Source of the DNA: Cavenderia fasciculata | Lineage: Eukaryota; Evosea; Eumycetozoa; Acytosteliales; Cavenderiaceae | Assembly: GCF_000203815.1 (NCBI RefSeq) | Contig: NW_004457729.1 | Location: 2,666,674-2,730,673, forward strand | Direction: 5' to 3' | DNA: 64,000 nucleotides | Shown: piece after piece, positions 51,488 through 63,173 of the stretch | Numbering within the stretch: the first letter of the stretch is position 1 | Layout: the number at the start of each line of letters is the position of its first letter | Translations under genes and position numbers: made by a program | The notes under the pieces: generated by a model | Database searches by the model: none | What the model was told of the DNA's origin: nothing | The model's input: the letters and a program-made list of their open reading frames with translations, nothing else

Positions 51488-52991
51488 CTTTCCCTCTTCT
51501 TCCTCTTCTTTTCTCTATCTATCTATCTATCCTATCTCTGATTATCTTTATTATTATGATTATTGTTATCTCTATTCTATATTTAAATTTATGAATCATA
51601 TAAATTTTAATTAAATTAAACCTTCAAGAGACCTGATGAGTCAACAAGTTTAAAATTTTTTATTTTATTTTGATTCAACTTCACATACATGAAATTTCAT
51701 TATCTATCAACACGTGTATTTGTTTGTGTTAATATATTTATTGCATCTCATCAGGTTCTCATGTTCTATAGCTATAGATATCAATTAAACCTTCTTCGAG
51801 TCAAGTTGAAGTCTGAAGCGGAAGATCTCGACCCTCATCAAACTCCTTGTCTTTTGAAAAGTGTGAAAATGTTGGATACCAGTCAAGTGCTCGTTATTCA
51901 ATTTAATGTGTCTTCTCAGTACCAAGACGTCTTTGAATCTGTACCACGAGATATTCCACCAAACATTACTTACGACAAACCACTAAACCAACTAATATCA
52001 AGATCAGGTTAATCGAACGTCAATACAATCTATCGACCATCCATCCATCCATCCACCCAAACCCATTGCAATGTTATATTTTTGACCAATCAAACAAACA
52101 GTTTGAATTTATTTATTGACGATGGGTTTTGAATCACTTTCAAAAATGGTGAAGGAAATCTGACATTAGAAAATATCAATCGAGCGACTAACTGCTATTT
52201 ATGGAGTTTGGCTGGTTATAAGGAGAACAGATACAAGCGAATCCGTTTAAAAATTCATGTAAAAACCGACAAACACATTTAAAAACAAAAACGACACAAG
52301 CCGTCTTTGGTCTATAGTGCGTCAACGACGAAGGGTGGGTAAGGGACCTTATCAAAGTATTATTACGAGTGAGTGGGGTGTTTAGTTACCATGGTGCCAC
52401 TGCCAACTTGTCCCCTTTTTGGCCAACGACTAGACAAAGACGACGAGAGAGAAGAGTTTAGTTTCATCCTACTAGTACACCAACCCCCCATAAACCAACG
52501 ACGCGCTGAGATACAACAGAAAACAACACCGTCTTTCTCTGTCTGCTGTGACACAACCGAATTAAAATAATTAATTATTAATAAGTACTTGACCATCGAG
52601 TGAGCAACAAGGAACAAAACAAAACAAAAAAAACCTAACCTTTAGACCAATCAATTGATTTGATTATTGTAGTTTCAAAGTTTTTTCGAAAAGACCGCAG
52701 ACACACAAAAGACAAAAGAGAGATCCTTAACATATATCTCCATTATCTCCTCTTTTTTTTTTTTATATTTCTTATACGAGTTATACGAGTTTGTCGAGAC
52801 GAGATCGTCGATTCAAAAAAACCAAACCAATAGTACTATTATCTCTATATCTCTTTATTATTTATTTATTTATTTATATATTTAACAAACAAAGTAACAA
52901 TAATAAGTGTAACATTACAACAATAATAGATAACAATAGATAGTAGAACAGATAAACACACATCACCACAATTGTAATTTTAAAAACGAAA
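51488..52991. other. Divergent intergenic region upstream of copZ and the class C GPCR
   Basis: About 1.5 kb. It has an inverted pair of the decamer ACCTGATGAG (51631-51640) and CTCATCAGGT (51747-51756), a weak ORF at 51689-52012, and a less AT-rich block at 52130-52560 with G-tracts (GAGTGAGTGGGGTG near 52366). A poly-T and (TTTA)n lie just before the GPCR leader. Apart from the weak ORF, nothing gene-like. Confidence 0.5.
51689..52012 (+). CDS. Doubtful small ORF
   Basis: An uninterrupted 107-codon frame from ATG. The product has a hydrophobic start (VFVCVNIFIASHQVLMFYS) and a polar remainder (EAEDLDPHQTPCLLKSVKMLDTSQVLVIQFNVSSQYQDVFESVP). It looks more protein-like than most intergenic frames here, but I recognise no family and see no codon bias that decides the matter. 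It could be chance in a GC-richer promoter block. Confidence 0.25.
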   Translation: MKFHYLSTRVFVCVNIFIASHQVLMFYSYRYQLNLLRVKLKSEAEDLDPHQTPCLLKSVKMLDTSQVLVIQFNVSSQYQDVFESVPRDIPPNITYDKPLNQLISRSG

Positions 52992-55204
52992 ATGATGGGG
53001 AGATCTAACAACACAAACAACAAAACATGTATTATAAGTCAATTACAACAATGTATAATAGTAGTATTTATTATTATTGGTACTTTATTGTTGGGTACCA
53101 CCGAGGCACAACAACAAGCACCCATTAGAATGGGTGTACTGTTGGAGGGATCTTTGAGAGATCTCGCTTCCAACTATGTCATCAACAAGGGTGCTGGAGA
53201 GACCGAAGCCTTTTTAAACACATCTGGTAATCTCGTCGTCGAAGACATTAGCACCTACGACTTGGCCTACTCGACCATCTCTGATATGGCTGATCGTGGC
53301 TTCAACTATTTCATCACTGGCGCAGACAGCCAATTCGACGCTGCCTATGACGCTGCCGGAGACCACCCAGAGTGCTTCTTCCTCGTCGCTGTCAACGACC
53401 ACACCAATCAAGAGAGACTCCCAAGCCTCAGAAAGAACATGGCCTCCTTCCGTCGTGACCTCGTCGCTCCATTCTACTTGCTCGGTTACATTGCAGGCAA
53501 GGTTTCTACTAGTGTCGGTTTTGTCGTCCCCGGTCCACCAGTCGAGAACTACTACTCTGTCAATGCCTTTTTCAACGGTGCTAGAGCTTCCAACGCTATC
53601 TTTAACTTGTCGGTCGTCTCTACCAGCTCTTACAATGACCATGACACTGCTCTCGGTGCCATCAACATCCTCGAACAGGATCAAGCCATTACAGCCGTCA
53701 CTCAATCCCAAGATGATATGCTTGTCTCTGAACACTACCTTGCCAGAGGTCTCAATGCCTTTGGATCCAACGGATTTGCCCAAGACATTAGATACGGATC
53801 ACGTATCTTCCAAAGTATCGTCTATGACTATAGCACCATCTTTTCTCACTTTGCTCAATTGATCAAGGATGGAAATTGGCAATCAACTCACTACTATGCT
53901 ACTTTTGCCAATGGTTTCTATCAATTATCTGATTATTCATATCTTGTAAGTAAAACTAAATCAAACAGACATAGACCATAAATGTTTCTAACCATTGATT
54001 TAATTATTATTTATTTTAATTTTGTTAGGTTCCAGCTGAAGCACAAGCAGACATTGCTCTTGTTTTTAACAAACTTGTTAATAATGAAACCGATACCTAT
54101 TGTTGTTCAGCAAACAACCTTGAGTTCTTTGACGCTCAATGTGTAAGTTACCATGACATGTTGGACATGGAGGAGATGTACTCGAGTGTCACCAACTATG
54201 GATACTATGCCGTGCCAACGACCGAGGTCTATGATACTGCTGGTGTCAACAACACATTCCTTGCTGTCAGTTCCATCCAAATCTTGTGTGGTCTTATTGC
54301 CATTGTTGCCTGTATCATCTTTAGAAACAAGTTGCCAATTGCCTACTCAAACATTCTCTTTTGTTTTGGTTTGGCTTTGGGTGCCATCTTGGTGGCCGTT
54401 GCCATCTTGCTCTGGAATCTCCACGAAAAGAACAGGGGTATTTGTGTGTCACGTATTTGGATGGCTTCACTCGGCTACACCTTTATCATTGGTCTCATGA
54501 TTGTTAAAAACACTCGTATCTACTACAAGTTTGAAGAGTTGTTGCGTAAAAAGTCCGACAAGATCTCACCTATCACTCCAGACCGTGTCTACAGCTGGTT
54601 GTCAGTGTTGCTCATCATCGATGTTATCTTGCTCGCCATCTACACTGGTACTGGTGACCCCAACAAGATCGACAGTCTTGGCTTGGACGGTATCGGCAAG
54701 TACGAGTACACCCAAAACTGTGTCAACAACCTCAACGGTGACATCACGCTCTACATCATCCTCGTCTACCACGGACTCCAACTTCTCTACGGCTGCTACA
54801 TCTCTTGGAGAACCAGACGTGTTGATCTCGAAGAGTTTGAAGAGACACACGAGTTCTCAACCGTCACCTACCTCATCAGTTTCACCACCTTTATCGTTGT
54901 CCCCCTCATGGCCGGTATCACCTCACAAAGATCACGTGACGCCATTATCTCGTCGGTTGCCATCTTTACCTCGTTCTCTTCGCTCCTCATTCTCCTCGGC
55001 TCCAAGTTTTGGAAGATCTACAACCCCATCCAAGACGACGGTCTTCCCAAGATCGCCCTTGACAAGCTTCCAGCCAAGCCAAAGGGACACGGTATCTCTG
55101 GTGTCAAAAACACCAACACCAATGCCGTTTCCGAGTACAGTCGTAACCAATTCCTTACTGCTGTTGCCAATCCAACTGGTAGTTCTGCAATGTTTGATGA
55201 TTAA
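52992..55204 (+). CDS. Class C (GABA-B/GRL-type) GPCR with a Med/Bmp-like ectodomain
   Basis: Exons 52992-53945 and 54029-55204, phase 0, 709 residues. Signal peptide within the first 40 residues (CIIVVFIIIGTLLLGTTEAQ). Residues 45-390 form a periplasmic-binding-protein-like domain of the basic membrane lipoprotein (Med) type: IRMGVLLEGSLRD, DRGFNYFITGADSQFDAAYDAA, LLGYIAGKVSTSVGFV, NAFFNGARASN, RSGSRIFQS-like YGSRIFQSIVYD. Seven helices then run from about 430 (SIQILCGLIAIVACIIF, ILFCFGLALGAILVAVAILLW, WLSVLLIIDVILLAIY, YLISFTTFIVVPLMAGI, IISSVAIFTSFSSLLILL), with KFWKIYNP before the tail. This is the standard dictyostelid GRL design; D. discoideum GRL proteins sense GABA, glutamate or folate-like signals (knowledge). 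The ligand here is unknown. Codons are C-rich. Confidence 0.93.
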
Positions 55205-55686
55205 ACTATTTAATTATCATTTCATTTCCCAACACTTTTTTTTTCAAATCAAAAGAAAACAAACCAAAACAAAACAAAACAAAAAAAAATAATTAAACCT
55301 AGGAAACAATATCACCCACACAACATATATATATATATATCAACAACAAACAAACAAATAATATAGAAATAATAACCAAAAATCCGATCCGAATAATTCA
55401 CAATAATATTAATAATACCATGTATACTTTTTTTTTCTTTTGTATTATAAATATTATATTAAAATAAAATGGCGTATATAGAACTACTATCAACAATAAA
55501 TATAAATCGATTCCTCATCATGATTGGTAAACATTATTTTTTAAAATTCTGAGTACCCATCCTTCCAGTTGGAAGTTCCAAAATTTGAATTTGAAATTTT
55601 TTCCGTTTGATTTGGGTGTAAAAACATTTCGGACAACTTTGTATGAACTTGATTTCAGTGTTTTATTTAATTAATTTAAGAAAGAC
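55205..55686. other. Intergenic region, nothing recognised
   Basis: A/T-rich 3' UTR with poly-A, CAA and TA repeats, then a short promoter for eco1. No gene. Confidence 0.55.
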
Positions 55687-57041
55687 ATGTCAACCAGCAT
55701 ATTACAATCAACAAGTCTAGAGACATCACCTATCAAATCACTACTAGAAACTACTAATAGTAGTAGTGATACAACTTGTAAAAGAAGTATATCAAATCTA
55801 TATGATTATTTCAAACCAACTCAACAACAACAAGATAATCTTTTAAAAAAAGTACAAGAAAAAGAAGATAAAGAAGAGGATAGTGATAATAATAAACAAA
55901 CAAAAAAGAAACAAAAATTGGAAACTAAAAAAGTGACCATCCCATCTTCATTATCACCAACCTCTTCAACTTATACTCGATCAAAATTAATTGAATCATT
56001 AGCATTATCACCTGCTAAACCAAAATTAAATAATAATCAAAATAATAATAATAATAATAATAGTATTGGTGGTAGTAATGTTAAAGTATGGGATTGGAAA
56101 CAAGCATCATTAAATGCATTTTCAAACAATCCATCAAAGATTTTAGATAAAAATACAGGTGCTCTGTCCACCACAAAGAAGAAATCAAATACCAAATCAT
56201 TTGCAATATCGGAAAGCGATAGATATGGTGTTGCCAATTTGGAACAAACATTTATCGATGCTGGACAAAAAAATGCTGGTCAAACAGTATGTAAAAAGTG
56301 TAAAATGTTATACTTTAGAGGAAGTAAAGAAGATGAACAAGCTCATAATAAATACTGTTCTGCTACTTTAAATCCAACTAAAATAGTTATAAAAGTATGT
56401 ATAAAATATATAAATTATAAAGAAAGTATATAGATCGATAGATATTAATAATTCATTTATTCTATTTTCGAAAGAATTGGGCAAATACTTTAAAGATTTT
56501 AAATTCATTTGAAAATGGAGATGGAATAGTTTGTATAAATATTGATGAGAATAATGGACCAATCAAGTCAAAGATTGATGCAATTAAAAAGATGGTGAAC
56601 GATCAATTGGGATATATTGGTGATAATAATAATAATGAAAAAAAGAATCAAGACAAGGAAGAAGAAGATGATGATGATGATGATGAAAAGAAATTATTAA
56701 TGTATATGGACAAGAATGGTCAAGTACTTGGTTGTTTGTTTGCCGAGTGTGCCAATACTGCATACCGTATTTTGGAGAATAAGGAAAAAGAAGACACCAC
56801 TCTCAGCACCAACAAACAAGGTGAAAAGGTCAAATGTGGAATCAATAGAATTTGGACATGTTCAAGTAGTCGTAGAAAGGGAATCGCAAGTAAACTCATC
56901 GATAGTCTCCGTCGAAACATGTTTTACGGATACCATCTCTCCAAGAATGAACTATGTACTACAACTCCAACTTGTGATGGTCAAAAATTCTTTTCAAAAT
57001 ATTTAGAAACAAATCAATTTCTTTTATATAAATTAAATTAA
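55687..57041 (+). CDS. eco1: Eco1/ESCO-type cohesin acetyltransferase
   Basis: Acetylates SMC3 in S phase to establish sister-chromatid cohesion in the nucleus (family knowledge). Exons 55687-56394 and 56475-57041, phase 0, 424 residues. The disordered Ser/Asn/Lys-rich N-terminus contains SLETSPIKSLLE and YDYFKPTQQQQ. Near 200 is the ESCO zinc finger: TVCKKCKMLYFRGSKEDEQAHNKYC. Its fourth ligand position is Cys rather than the usual His (CCHC), still zinc-compatible. The GNAT domain has GINRIWTCSSSRRKGIASKLIDSLRRNMFYG, the acetyl-CoA loop, and the C-terminal TCDGQKFFSKYLETNQFLLY corresponds to the family's D-G-x-x-F-A-x-x-Y. A poly-Asp/Glu insert (residues 290-310) is low complexity. Confidence 0.93.
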
Positions 57042-57080
57042 TCCATCATAGATATGGGAGATTTATTATTGACTATCGAT

Positions 57081-58487
57081 TTAGGAAAAGGTATCAGAAG
57101 AATTTAAAATAAAATGTAAACAACACTTGTTATTTTTTTGAAAGACTAAAGTATAGTCATTTTCACCTGATAGTCCATAGGCATGTTCGTTTAGACCCCA
57201 GGATATGGGTGAATCTGCAAACCCGGAAACATGTACGGCTGCCCACGGAGCACTTCCAGTTGCAACCAATTGTCTACACTCTTTGGCCAATGGCACAATC
57301 TCACTTGGCAAAATCATTCCCTTTTTAAATGAAATGAATGTTTGACTACTATGCGAGACACTATTATTATTATTATTGTTGTTGTTGTTGTTGTCAATCT
57401 CTGGACTACTAATAAATGAATAACTATCAAATTGACTCTCTGAAGATCCATTATCTTTTGATTTCTTTTTTTGACCAGCCAATACAAAGTCAACGTTGAA
57501 TGGAGTGACCACTCCACATATACAAGTACCAATCACCTCGTTCAATGCCATTACCAATTCCTGTTGTTCTTGTTTATCGATGATCTGTGTAACGTCTTTT
57601 ATATCCAATGGCAAGTGAATACTGTCAAAGCTAAAATCAATGTCATTGGCCAATACCTTGTGTGGCAGTGATTTCAATCTTTCAAATGCATTTGTTGACA
57701 TTCTACACAATAGATTGATGTCTCCAATACGTTGGTTAAAACACCAATTCAATCTTTTGTATCCATCCTCGGTCGAGTACTTCTTTTCCATCAGATTGAT
57801 TGTGATTATGAATCGTTGACCCTTGTTAAATGCTGAATGCTTTCCTGTCAATCCCAATACTTCATACGTCTCCTTATTTACATTTAATACAACCGTTCCA
57901 TTTGCCAAAAAGGCTACTACATTTCCACTATCCAATCCACTTAGTTGTGATAATCCAATAAATTCTCCTATTATTACAGTCAAAGTTAATATATGCTACT
58001 AATACATAATACATGATAATCACATACCTTTAACAATACAATTGGTTACAAATTGATAATTGATCAATTGGTGTAATGATACTTGAATTTGAACCAACAG
58101 ATCATTTGTTGATGATGAAGATGAAGAGGATGAGGATGAGGATGTTGCTCTTTGAAGGAAATGAGTTGCAATAGTATCTTCCAATTTACTCTTTGATTTT
58201 GACATTGAACTCAATAATGTAGCTTTTGATGTTGTTGTAGATGATGCCGATGATGATGCATCAGGTTGAACTGGTACAACTACATGAACAGATTGATTGA
58301 ATGGATGCTGGTTGATATGATGTATAATAGTTTCTAATTGTGTATCTTCTTGTTGTTCATTTGTTGTAGTCGTAGTAGTAGTGGTCGATGTTGTTTTCTT
58401 TGTATTTGTATTCTTCTTCTTTGCTGTAATCTCTTTAACTATTATTTTTGATTTACATAATGCACCATCATCTTTAATAATATCCAT
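57081..58487 (-). CDS. rpp40: RNase P/MRP subunit p40 (RPP40)
   Basis: Protein subunit of nuclear RNase P and RNase MRP, for tRNA 5' maturation and rRNA processing (family knowledge). Exons 58487-58028 and 57967-57081 join in frame, 448 residues. The N-terminus is Thr/Ser-rich. The conserved part has HQLINYQFVTNCIVKGEFIGLSQL, NGTVVLNVNKETYEVLGLTG and RFIITINLMEKKY, and near the end SEIVPLAKECRQ with PWAAVHVSGFADSPISWGLNEHAYGLSGENDYTLVF. The ADSPISW...NEH box is the RPP40 hallmark. A poly-N insert lies near 375. It converges with eco1, only 39 bases between stops. Confidence 0.9.
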
Positions 58488-58716
58488 ATCTATCTATCTA
58501 TCTATCTATGCTTCTGATCAAGTGGGACCGATGAATCTATCCTTGAATGAGAATAAGCGTCGATCAAATGATCAAATGATGATGCATTCGAAGACAAAGA
58601 GTTTGAAAATTTTCAAACAATGAATGAATGCACTGACCGCCGATCTTTCAATACTTTCATTGTGTGTTTGCATATTGAATAGATATACAGATAGTAATAA
58701 TAATAATAATAACAGA

Positions 58717-58950
58717 ATGGTATCACAATATCACAGAGAAAGACTTAGAGGAAATGTAAAGATCTTTTCAGCTCTTGCACTCTTTTCAATCGGTGTCTAC
58801 GCATTCTCAATGTACAAGATGGGTATGAACGACTTTAAAGACATCAACGACTTTGGTCACCAAATCACTGCTGAAGAGGAAAACCAAGGAAAGGTCTTAA
58901 AGAAGAGATTAAGAGGTTCGGGTGATCAACAACAACAACAACAACAATAA
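58717..58950 (+). CDS. COA3-like cytochrome c oxidase assembly factor
   Basis: Single exon, 77 residues, ATG at 58717. A basic N-terminus YHRERLRGNVKIFSA runs into one membrane helix ALALFSIGVYAFSMYKM, then a polar DFKDINDFGHQI and a Gln tail from CAA repeats. Size, the single helix and the R-x-R...G-x-Y pattern match COA3/CCDC56, an inner-membrane factor that helps COX1 translation and assembly (family knowledge). The similarity is short, so another small mitochondrial membrane protein remains possible. Its 5' end diverges from RPP40 with 229 bases between. Confidence 0.65.
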   Translation: MVSQYHRERLRGNVKIFSALALFSIGVYAFSMYKMGMNDFKDINDFGHQITAEEENQGKVLKKRLRGSGDQQQQQQQ

Positions 58951-59582
58951 TAATATAATAATAATCGAAATCAATAATTTATAATAATATAATATAACAA
59001 CGAAACACCTCTTTTACATTTGTAAGTAAACTATCTTTCTCATGACAATTCAAGCAAGAGGTAACCCTAACAACATTGTATCTCTAACCTCACCTGATCT
59101 CTTTCTAGAATATATTCAACTTGTATATAAACAAACATAAAACATAAAACAACAATCTTTTGTTACTTTGGAATAAAATAATGAATGCCAGTTTCAAAGT
59201 TCTGGATCCATATCAACATACCAGTCACCATGGTGGGTGATGGCTTAATGGGAGGGATTTTGTTATAATTATTTTCATTTTATTAAAGAAAGAATTTTTG
59301 GATCGATAATGTATTTGTTAAAAGGGAAGATGATTGAGAGATCAATTCCAAATCATCGTTTATATTAATATTAACAGTGGTAAAGTAATGTTTGTTTTGG
59401 CAAACAATAATTGGTGGAAAAGAGGTATGATTGATGATGATGGTATAGGTAAAGTAGTAGGGGAGATTGTTGGTAAGTTATGATATTTCATATTATAGTT
59501 ATTATTATTATTATTATTATTATTTGTTGTTGTTATTTGTTGGGCGGTATGAAATTTAAATTTATATTATTATGGTATATTC

Positions 59583-59626
<44 letters not shown>

Positions 59627-59635
59627 TTAATTAAT
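58951..59635. other. Convergent intergenic region
   Basis: About 685 bases of 3'-flanking sequence between the COA3-like and V-ATPase e genes. It contains two ATT triplet arrays (59489-59523 and 59581-59626). No gene recognised. Confidence 0.55.
59581..59626 (+). repeat. (ATT)n microsatellite
   Basis: About 15 ATT units adjoining the stop codon of the V-ATPase e gene. Confidence 0.85.
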
Positions 59636-60352
59636 TTAATCAGTACCTGGGAGATCTTGTGGCTCTGGAATAGCCATTGGATTCATTTGAGATAAGAAAC
59701 AAACTATCCATCTATACAAAAATGAAAGGAAATTGGTTAATATAAATGTATATAAATGAATGTAATGATTTGTATGTTATGTATGTCGTCGTTTGTCCAT
59801 TCGACAGACAATCATTCAAATCGTATCGCATATTAAACATTGATTATCCAAAATGTAATGACATATAAAACACATGACATATGTTGGTTCAACAACTCGT
59901 TCATACGGTATGTGTCTTGTCATTATCAAATGTATTCATCGTTGTAATACATCGCTGTTATTACTATTACTATTATTATTGAAACCTACAATGACCACAA
60001 ACAGATAGCAGTAGTAAGAAGAAGAATACGACACAATCTATAAATAAAAGGAGAGATTATAATTAGTTTATCAGTATTGTCAAAAACAATAACGGCAGAG
60101 AGAGAGAGAAAACCCATTCATGAAGTAGTAGTTTAGAGTGTTTGTATCGCATAGTACTGTTATTGTTGTTCCTATCCTATACAGTACTATCTATCTATCT
60201 ATATCTTAACTCTACTCCACAACGCTTAGAGAGCTCTCTAATGTTTAAACATACCCCTTATCTTGGACTGGTGGATAAATAGAAAAGAGAGCAGCTACAC
60301 CAAAAATGACGCCAGAGACGACACCGATAGTTCCTGAATTACTTAAAGCCAT
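59636..60352 (-). CDS. V-ATPase Vo subunit e
   Basis: Tiny hydrophobic subunit of the proton-pumping V-ATPase membrane sector, found on contractile vacuole and endolysosomes in Dictyostelium (family knowledge). Three short exons, 60352-60255, 60037-59990 and 59711-59636, reconstructed from splice signals; phases 2, 2, 0 give 73 residues ending in TAA. The product starts MALSNSGTIGVVSGVIFGVAAL and continues PPVQDKGLCRILLLTTAICLWSLWIVCFLSQMNPMAIP (shown in parts). The K/R-G-x3-x-hydrophobic-T-A-x-C-x-W-hydrophobic-QMNP pattern aligns with human ATP6V0E (NRGVIITML, FWL, LAQLNPLFGP). Each exon is below usual ORF cut-offs, so automated calls may miss the gene. Confidence 0.88.
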
Positions 60353-61386
60353 GACTATACTCTTTATGTATGATTGAAATATATAATAGATTGATTTTGA
60401 GTACTCTAGAAAGTGATAGGAATATGTAGGATAGAGTGAATAGAGTGGAGTGAGGAGGTAGGTAGAATAGGTTTGTATTATTTTTGGTTTTTTTTTTTTT
60501 TTTTTTTTGTACAAGTCAAGTGTTACGATGCTTGGGAGAGAGAATGAAACTGGGAGGTGGATATTCGTTATGCAACCCCAGGCAGCCCTTTCGTCGCTCA
60601 AAGAACTTTCAATTCAAAAATTGAAAAAAAATTATCATATCAACACCAACGTTGCGTGCAAGAGAGGAGGTTTTATATTTATAAAGAAGAAGTCTTGTTT
60701 TTCTCTAATCCCTCCTTTCCACACTCACTCTCTACCCTTTTATTATTATTCATCAAGTTTATTACTTTTAGCACTTGTCTAGTAGTAATTACTTTTGTAT
60801 CCACCTTCCAACACATCCAATAGTAGTATTTTAGTTAATACACTTTGTAACCATTAAAAAAGTAGGGATCATTAACAATACACAATATTACTTATAAGAT
60901 AATATATATATATCTATATCTATCGATACAACAACAAGCGAACGACAAACGAATACACTACTCGATTGGATATACTAGATAGATAGTACCAACAACAACA
61001 ACAAAGCAAAATAATAGAACAATTACTTGCAGATAGAAGAGTTTGAGTTTAGTCAAGAAGTACTTCTTTTCAAAAAGCAACAATCAACAACTATACTCTT
61101 GAACTAGCAACAGATAACTATAAATAATAATACTATGTGATGGATGGATAGATTATAGATTGATAGATAGATAGATAGATAGTTATATATATATATTGCA
61201 GTTGTGTGTATTAATTATAAATAACTAATAACCTTTTTTTAATCTTTTTATTTCCTTTTAGGTTCTTCATACTTTGTTCGACTAAACAGATTGTATTCAA
61301 TTTGTTTATTGTATAATCAACAACAACAACACCCAATCAAAGTTTAATACTTTAATAATCACACATACATACATATATATATAAAA
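60353..61386. promoter_or_regulatory. Shared divergent region of the V-ATPase e and RNASEK-like genes
   Basis: About 1.03 kb. It includes a poly-T at 60488-60509 near the V-ATPase e start and TAGA tetranucleotides near 61160. TTTTTATTTCCTTTTAG at 61245-61261 looks like a splice acceptor, so the RNASEK-like gene probably has a 5' UTR intron. No coding gene is supported here. Confidence 0.5.
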
Positions 61387-61825
61387 ATGGCAAAGAAGAA
61401 ACAAGGAGGAATCTGCTCACCAGGTGGCGCTTGCTATCAATTCCCACCACCAGCATGTTCCATTTGCTGTATGGTTTTCTCTTTATTCGGTGTAATTGGT
61501 TTGGTATGTATAACACCAAAGATCAACTAGTTATAGTGTTTTTTTTTTTGGTTTAAAGGAATATTAAATACTAATAATAATAATATTCCAATTCAATTCA
61601 ATTTAATTTAATTTATCATTTCAGTTATCAATTGGAGGTGCTATCAAGAATCAATATCACAAGGCTGAAGGTGAAGAACAATGGACTTCCAGCCAAGAAG
61701 CAACGGCTTCTAGTGGTGCTTTCATCGGTACTGTTATTTATGTCGCTTTGATTGCTCTTTGTTTTGGTTTATTCTTGTGGAGAAAGTTTACCAACAAGCC
61801 ATCAGATGATGACATTGACTCGTAA
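61387..61825 (+). CDS. RNase kappa (RNASEK)-like small membrane protein, possible V-ATPase subunit f
   Basis: Exons 61387-61503 and 61625-61825, phase 0, 105 residues. It has an N-terminal Cys cluster (GGICSPGGACYQFPPPACSICC), a first membrane helix MVFSLFGVIGLLSIGGAI, a polar loop and a second helix GAFIGTVIYVALIALCFGLFLW with a basic RKF and acidic tail. RNASEK has the same two-helix plan, a Cys-Gly-Pro/Cys opening and an IYV-type second helix. In animals RNASEK associates with V-ATPase Vo and has been placed as subunit f (knowledge). It sits head-to-head with the subunit e gene, which supports the call. Similarity is modest. Confidence 0.6.
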
Positions 61826-63173
61826 ATAAATAAATAAATAATAATAATAATACTCTCTAAACACCAAACAAATAATATAAACAATAAATAATAATAAAAA
61901 CCTTAAAAAAAAATATAATAATTATTTCTTTATACCCAATCTCTCACCTATTCAATAGATCGATCCTATTGATCGATCAAAGATAATATATCATCTTGGG
62001 ATGGATGGTATTGGTTTGGATCACAAGATATGGGTTTTTTTGGAAACTCTTTAAGATTTATTCCAGATTCTTCTTGAGCAAGGGTAACACCATTTTGAAC
62101 ATATACACAACCACGTTCATGTCCATATCTATCCTATCTATATATAATATATATCTATCTGTCTATCCATACATGCGTTATAAGTCAAACCCTGAGTAAT
62201 ACCCAATCCAAAGTGAGTTCGACTTAATATTTCACCACAGAAAAAAAAAAAAAAAAACAAAAAGTTTAAATGAGAAATAAAAAAATAATGATATTAAATA
62301 AAGTACTAGATAGATATATTACTAGATAGATAGATAGATAGATAAATAAACACTTAGATCGTATTACATCTTAAAGACATTTTAAGTCAAAAAAGGGTTG
62401 TGTTGAAAGAAAGAAAGGACGATCGTTGCAACCATCCGCGCCCAAACCAAACAACAAAACAAAGAAAGAAAAGAAGATATTTTGATTCACTCTCACAACA
62501 AAGTTAAAAATATATTTGTTTACACCGCTTTAAGCAAGGCTGCTACTCTACACAACTTAACAAACCAACCAACCAACCAACTACCCTCTTCCTCCTCACA
62601 TTCTCCCCAACCAATCAATCAACCAAATCAATAATAATATCGGCGGCAAACACTATAGAGCTTAAGTAGGGTAGTATCTATCGTTCATCAAATCAAATCA
62701 AATCATCATTTTCATAGAGTTTGTGTATAGTTGATCATCAACACAAATAGTAGCAACCCTTCCCTCATCTCATCTCCTGTCTACCCTACCTACCTATCAC
62801 TAAAAGACAGAAAACTGTCTAGACAGAAAAAAAAACAAGAGAGAAGTAGGAACCAACCAGAACAAGATAGAATAGTAGTATCAATCAATCACCAGACACA
62901 AGTTTGTGTGATTAAAAAGTACGATAACCTGGATAAGATAACTCAGTTCTTTGGAAAGAAAAAGAAGCAGTCTTGTCAAAGTACTCACTCTTCTTTTCTT
63001 CCACCTTCAACATCCCCTCAATCTACCTCTTCCTCTTCATTGTCGACATCTCCGTTGTCCTCTTCATCCACCACACCTCCCTCCACTCTTGAATCATCTA
63101 CAGACAACAACAACAATAATATTAACAATCACAATAGTAGTAATCATAGTAACAATAGTCATCTGAGCACAAG
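61826..63173. other. Intergenic region and long ATG-free leader of the right-edge gene
   Basis: AT-rich 3' UTR, TAGA repeats near 62310 and a poly-A near 62240, then from 62400 a more complex stretch with C/A-rich blocks (CAACCAACCAACC at 62570). No ATG occurs on the + strand between 62290 and 63174. From about 62727 the frame of the next gene is already open. Confidence 0.5.

Noticed and set aside
51630-51760. CTGATGAG near copZ as a second U24-like snoRNA
   Set aside because: There is no box D at a suitable distance; the repeat is an inverted pair instead.
58572-58646. Possible C/D snoRNA (ATGATGA ... CTGA) upstream of the COA3-like gene
   Set aside because: The flanks do not pair and the interval is a divergent promoter with simple repeats.
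60507-60823. Two overlapping frames upstream of the RNASEK-like gene
   Set aside because: They lie in the divergent promoter, overlap each other in different frames and lack domains.
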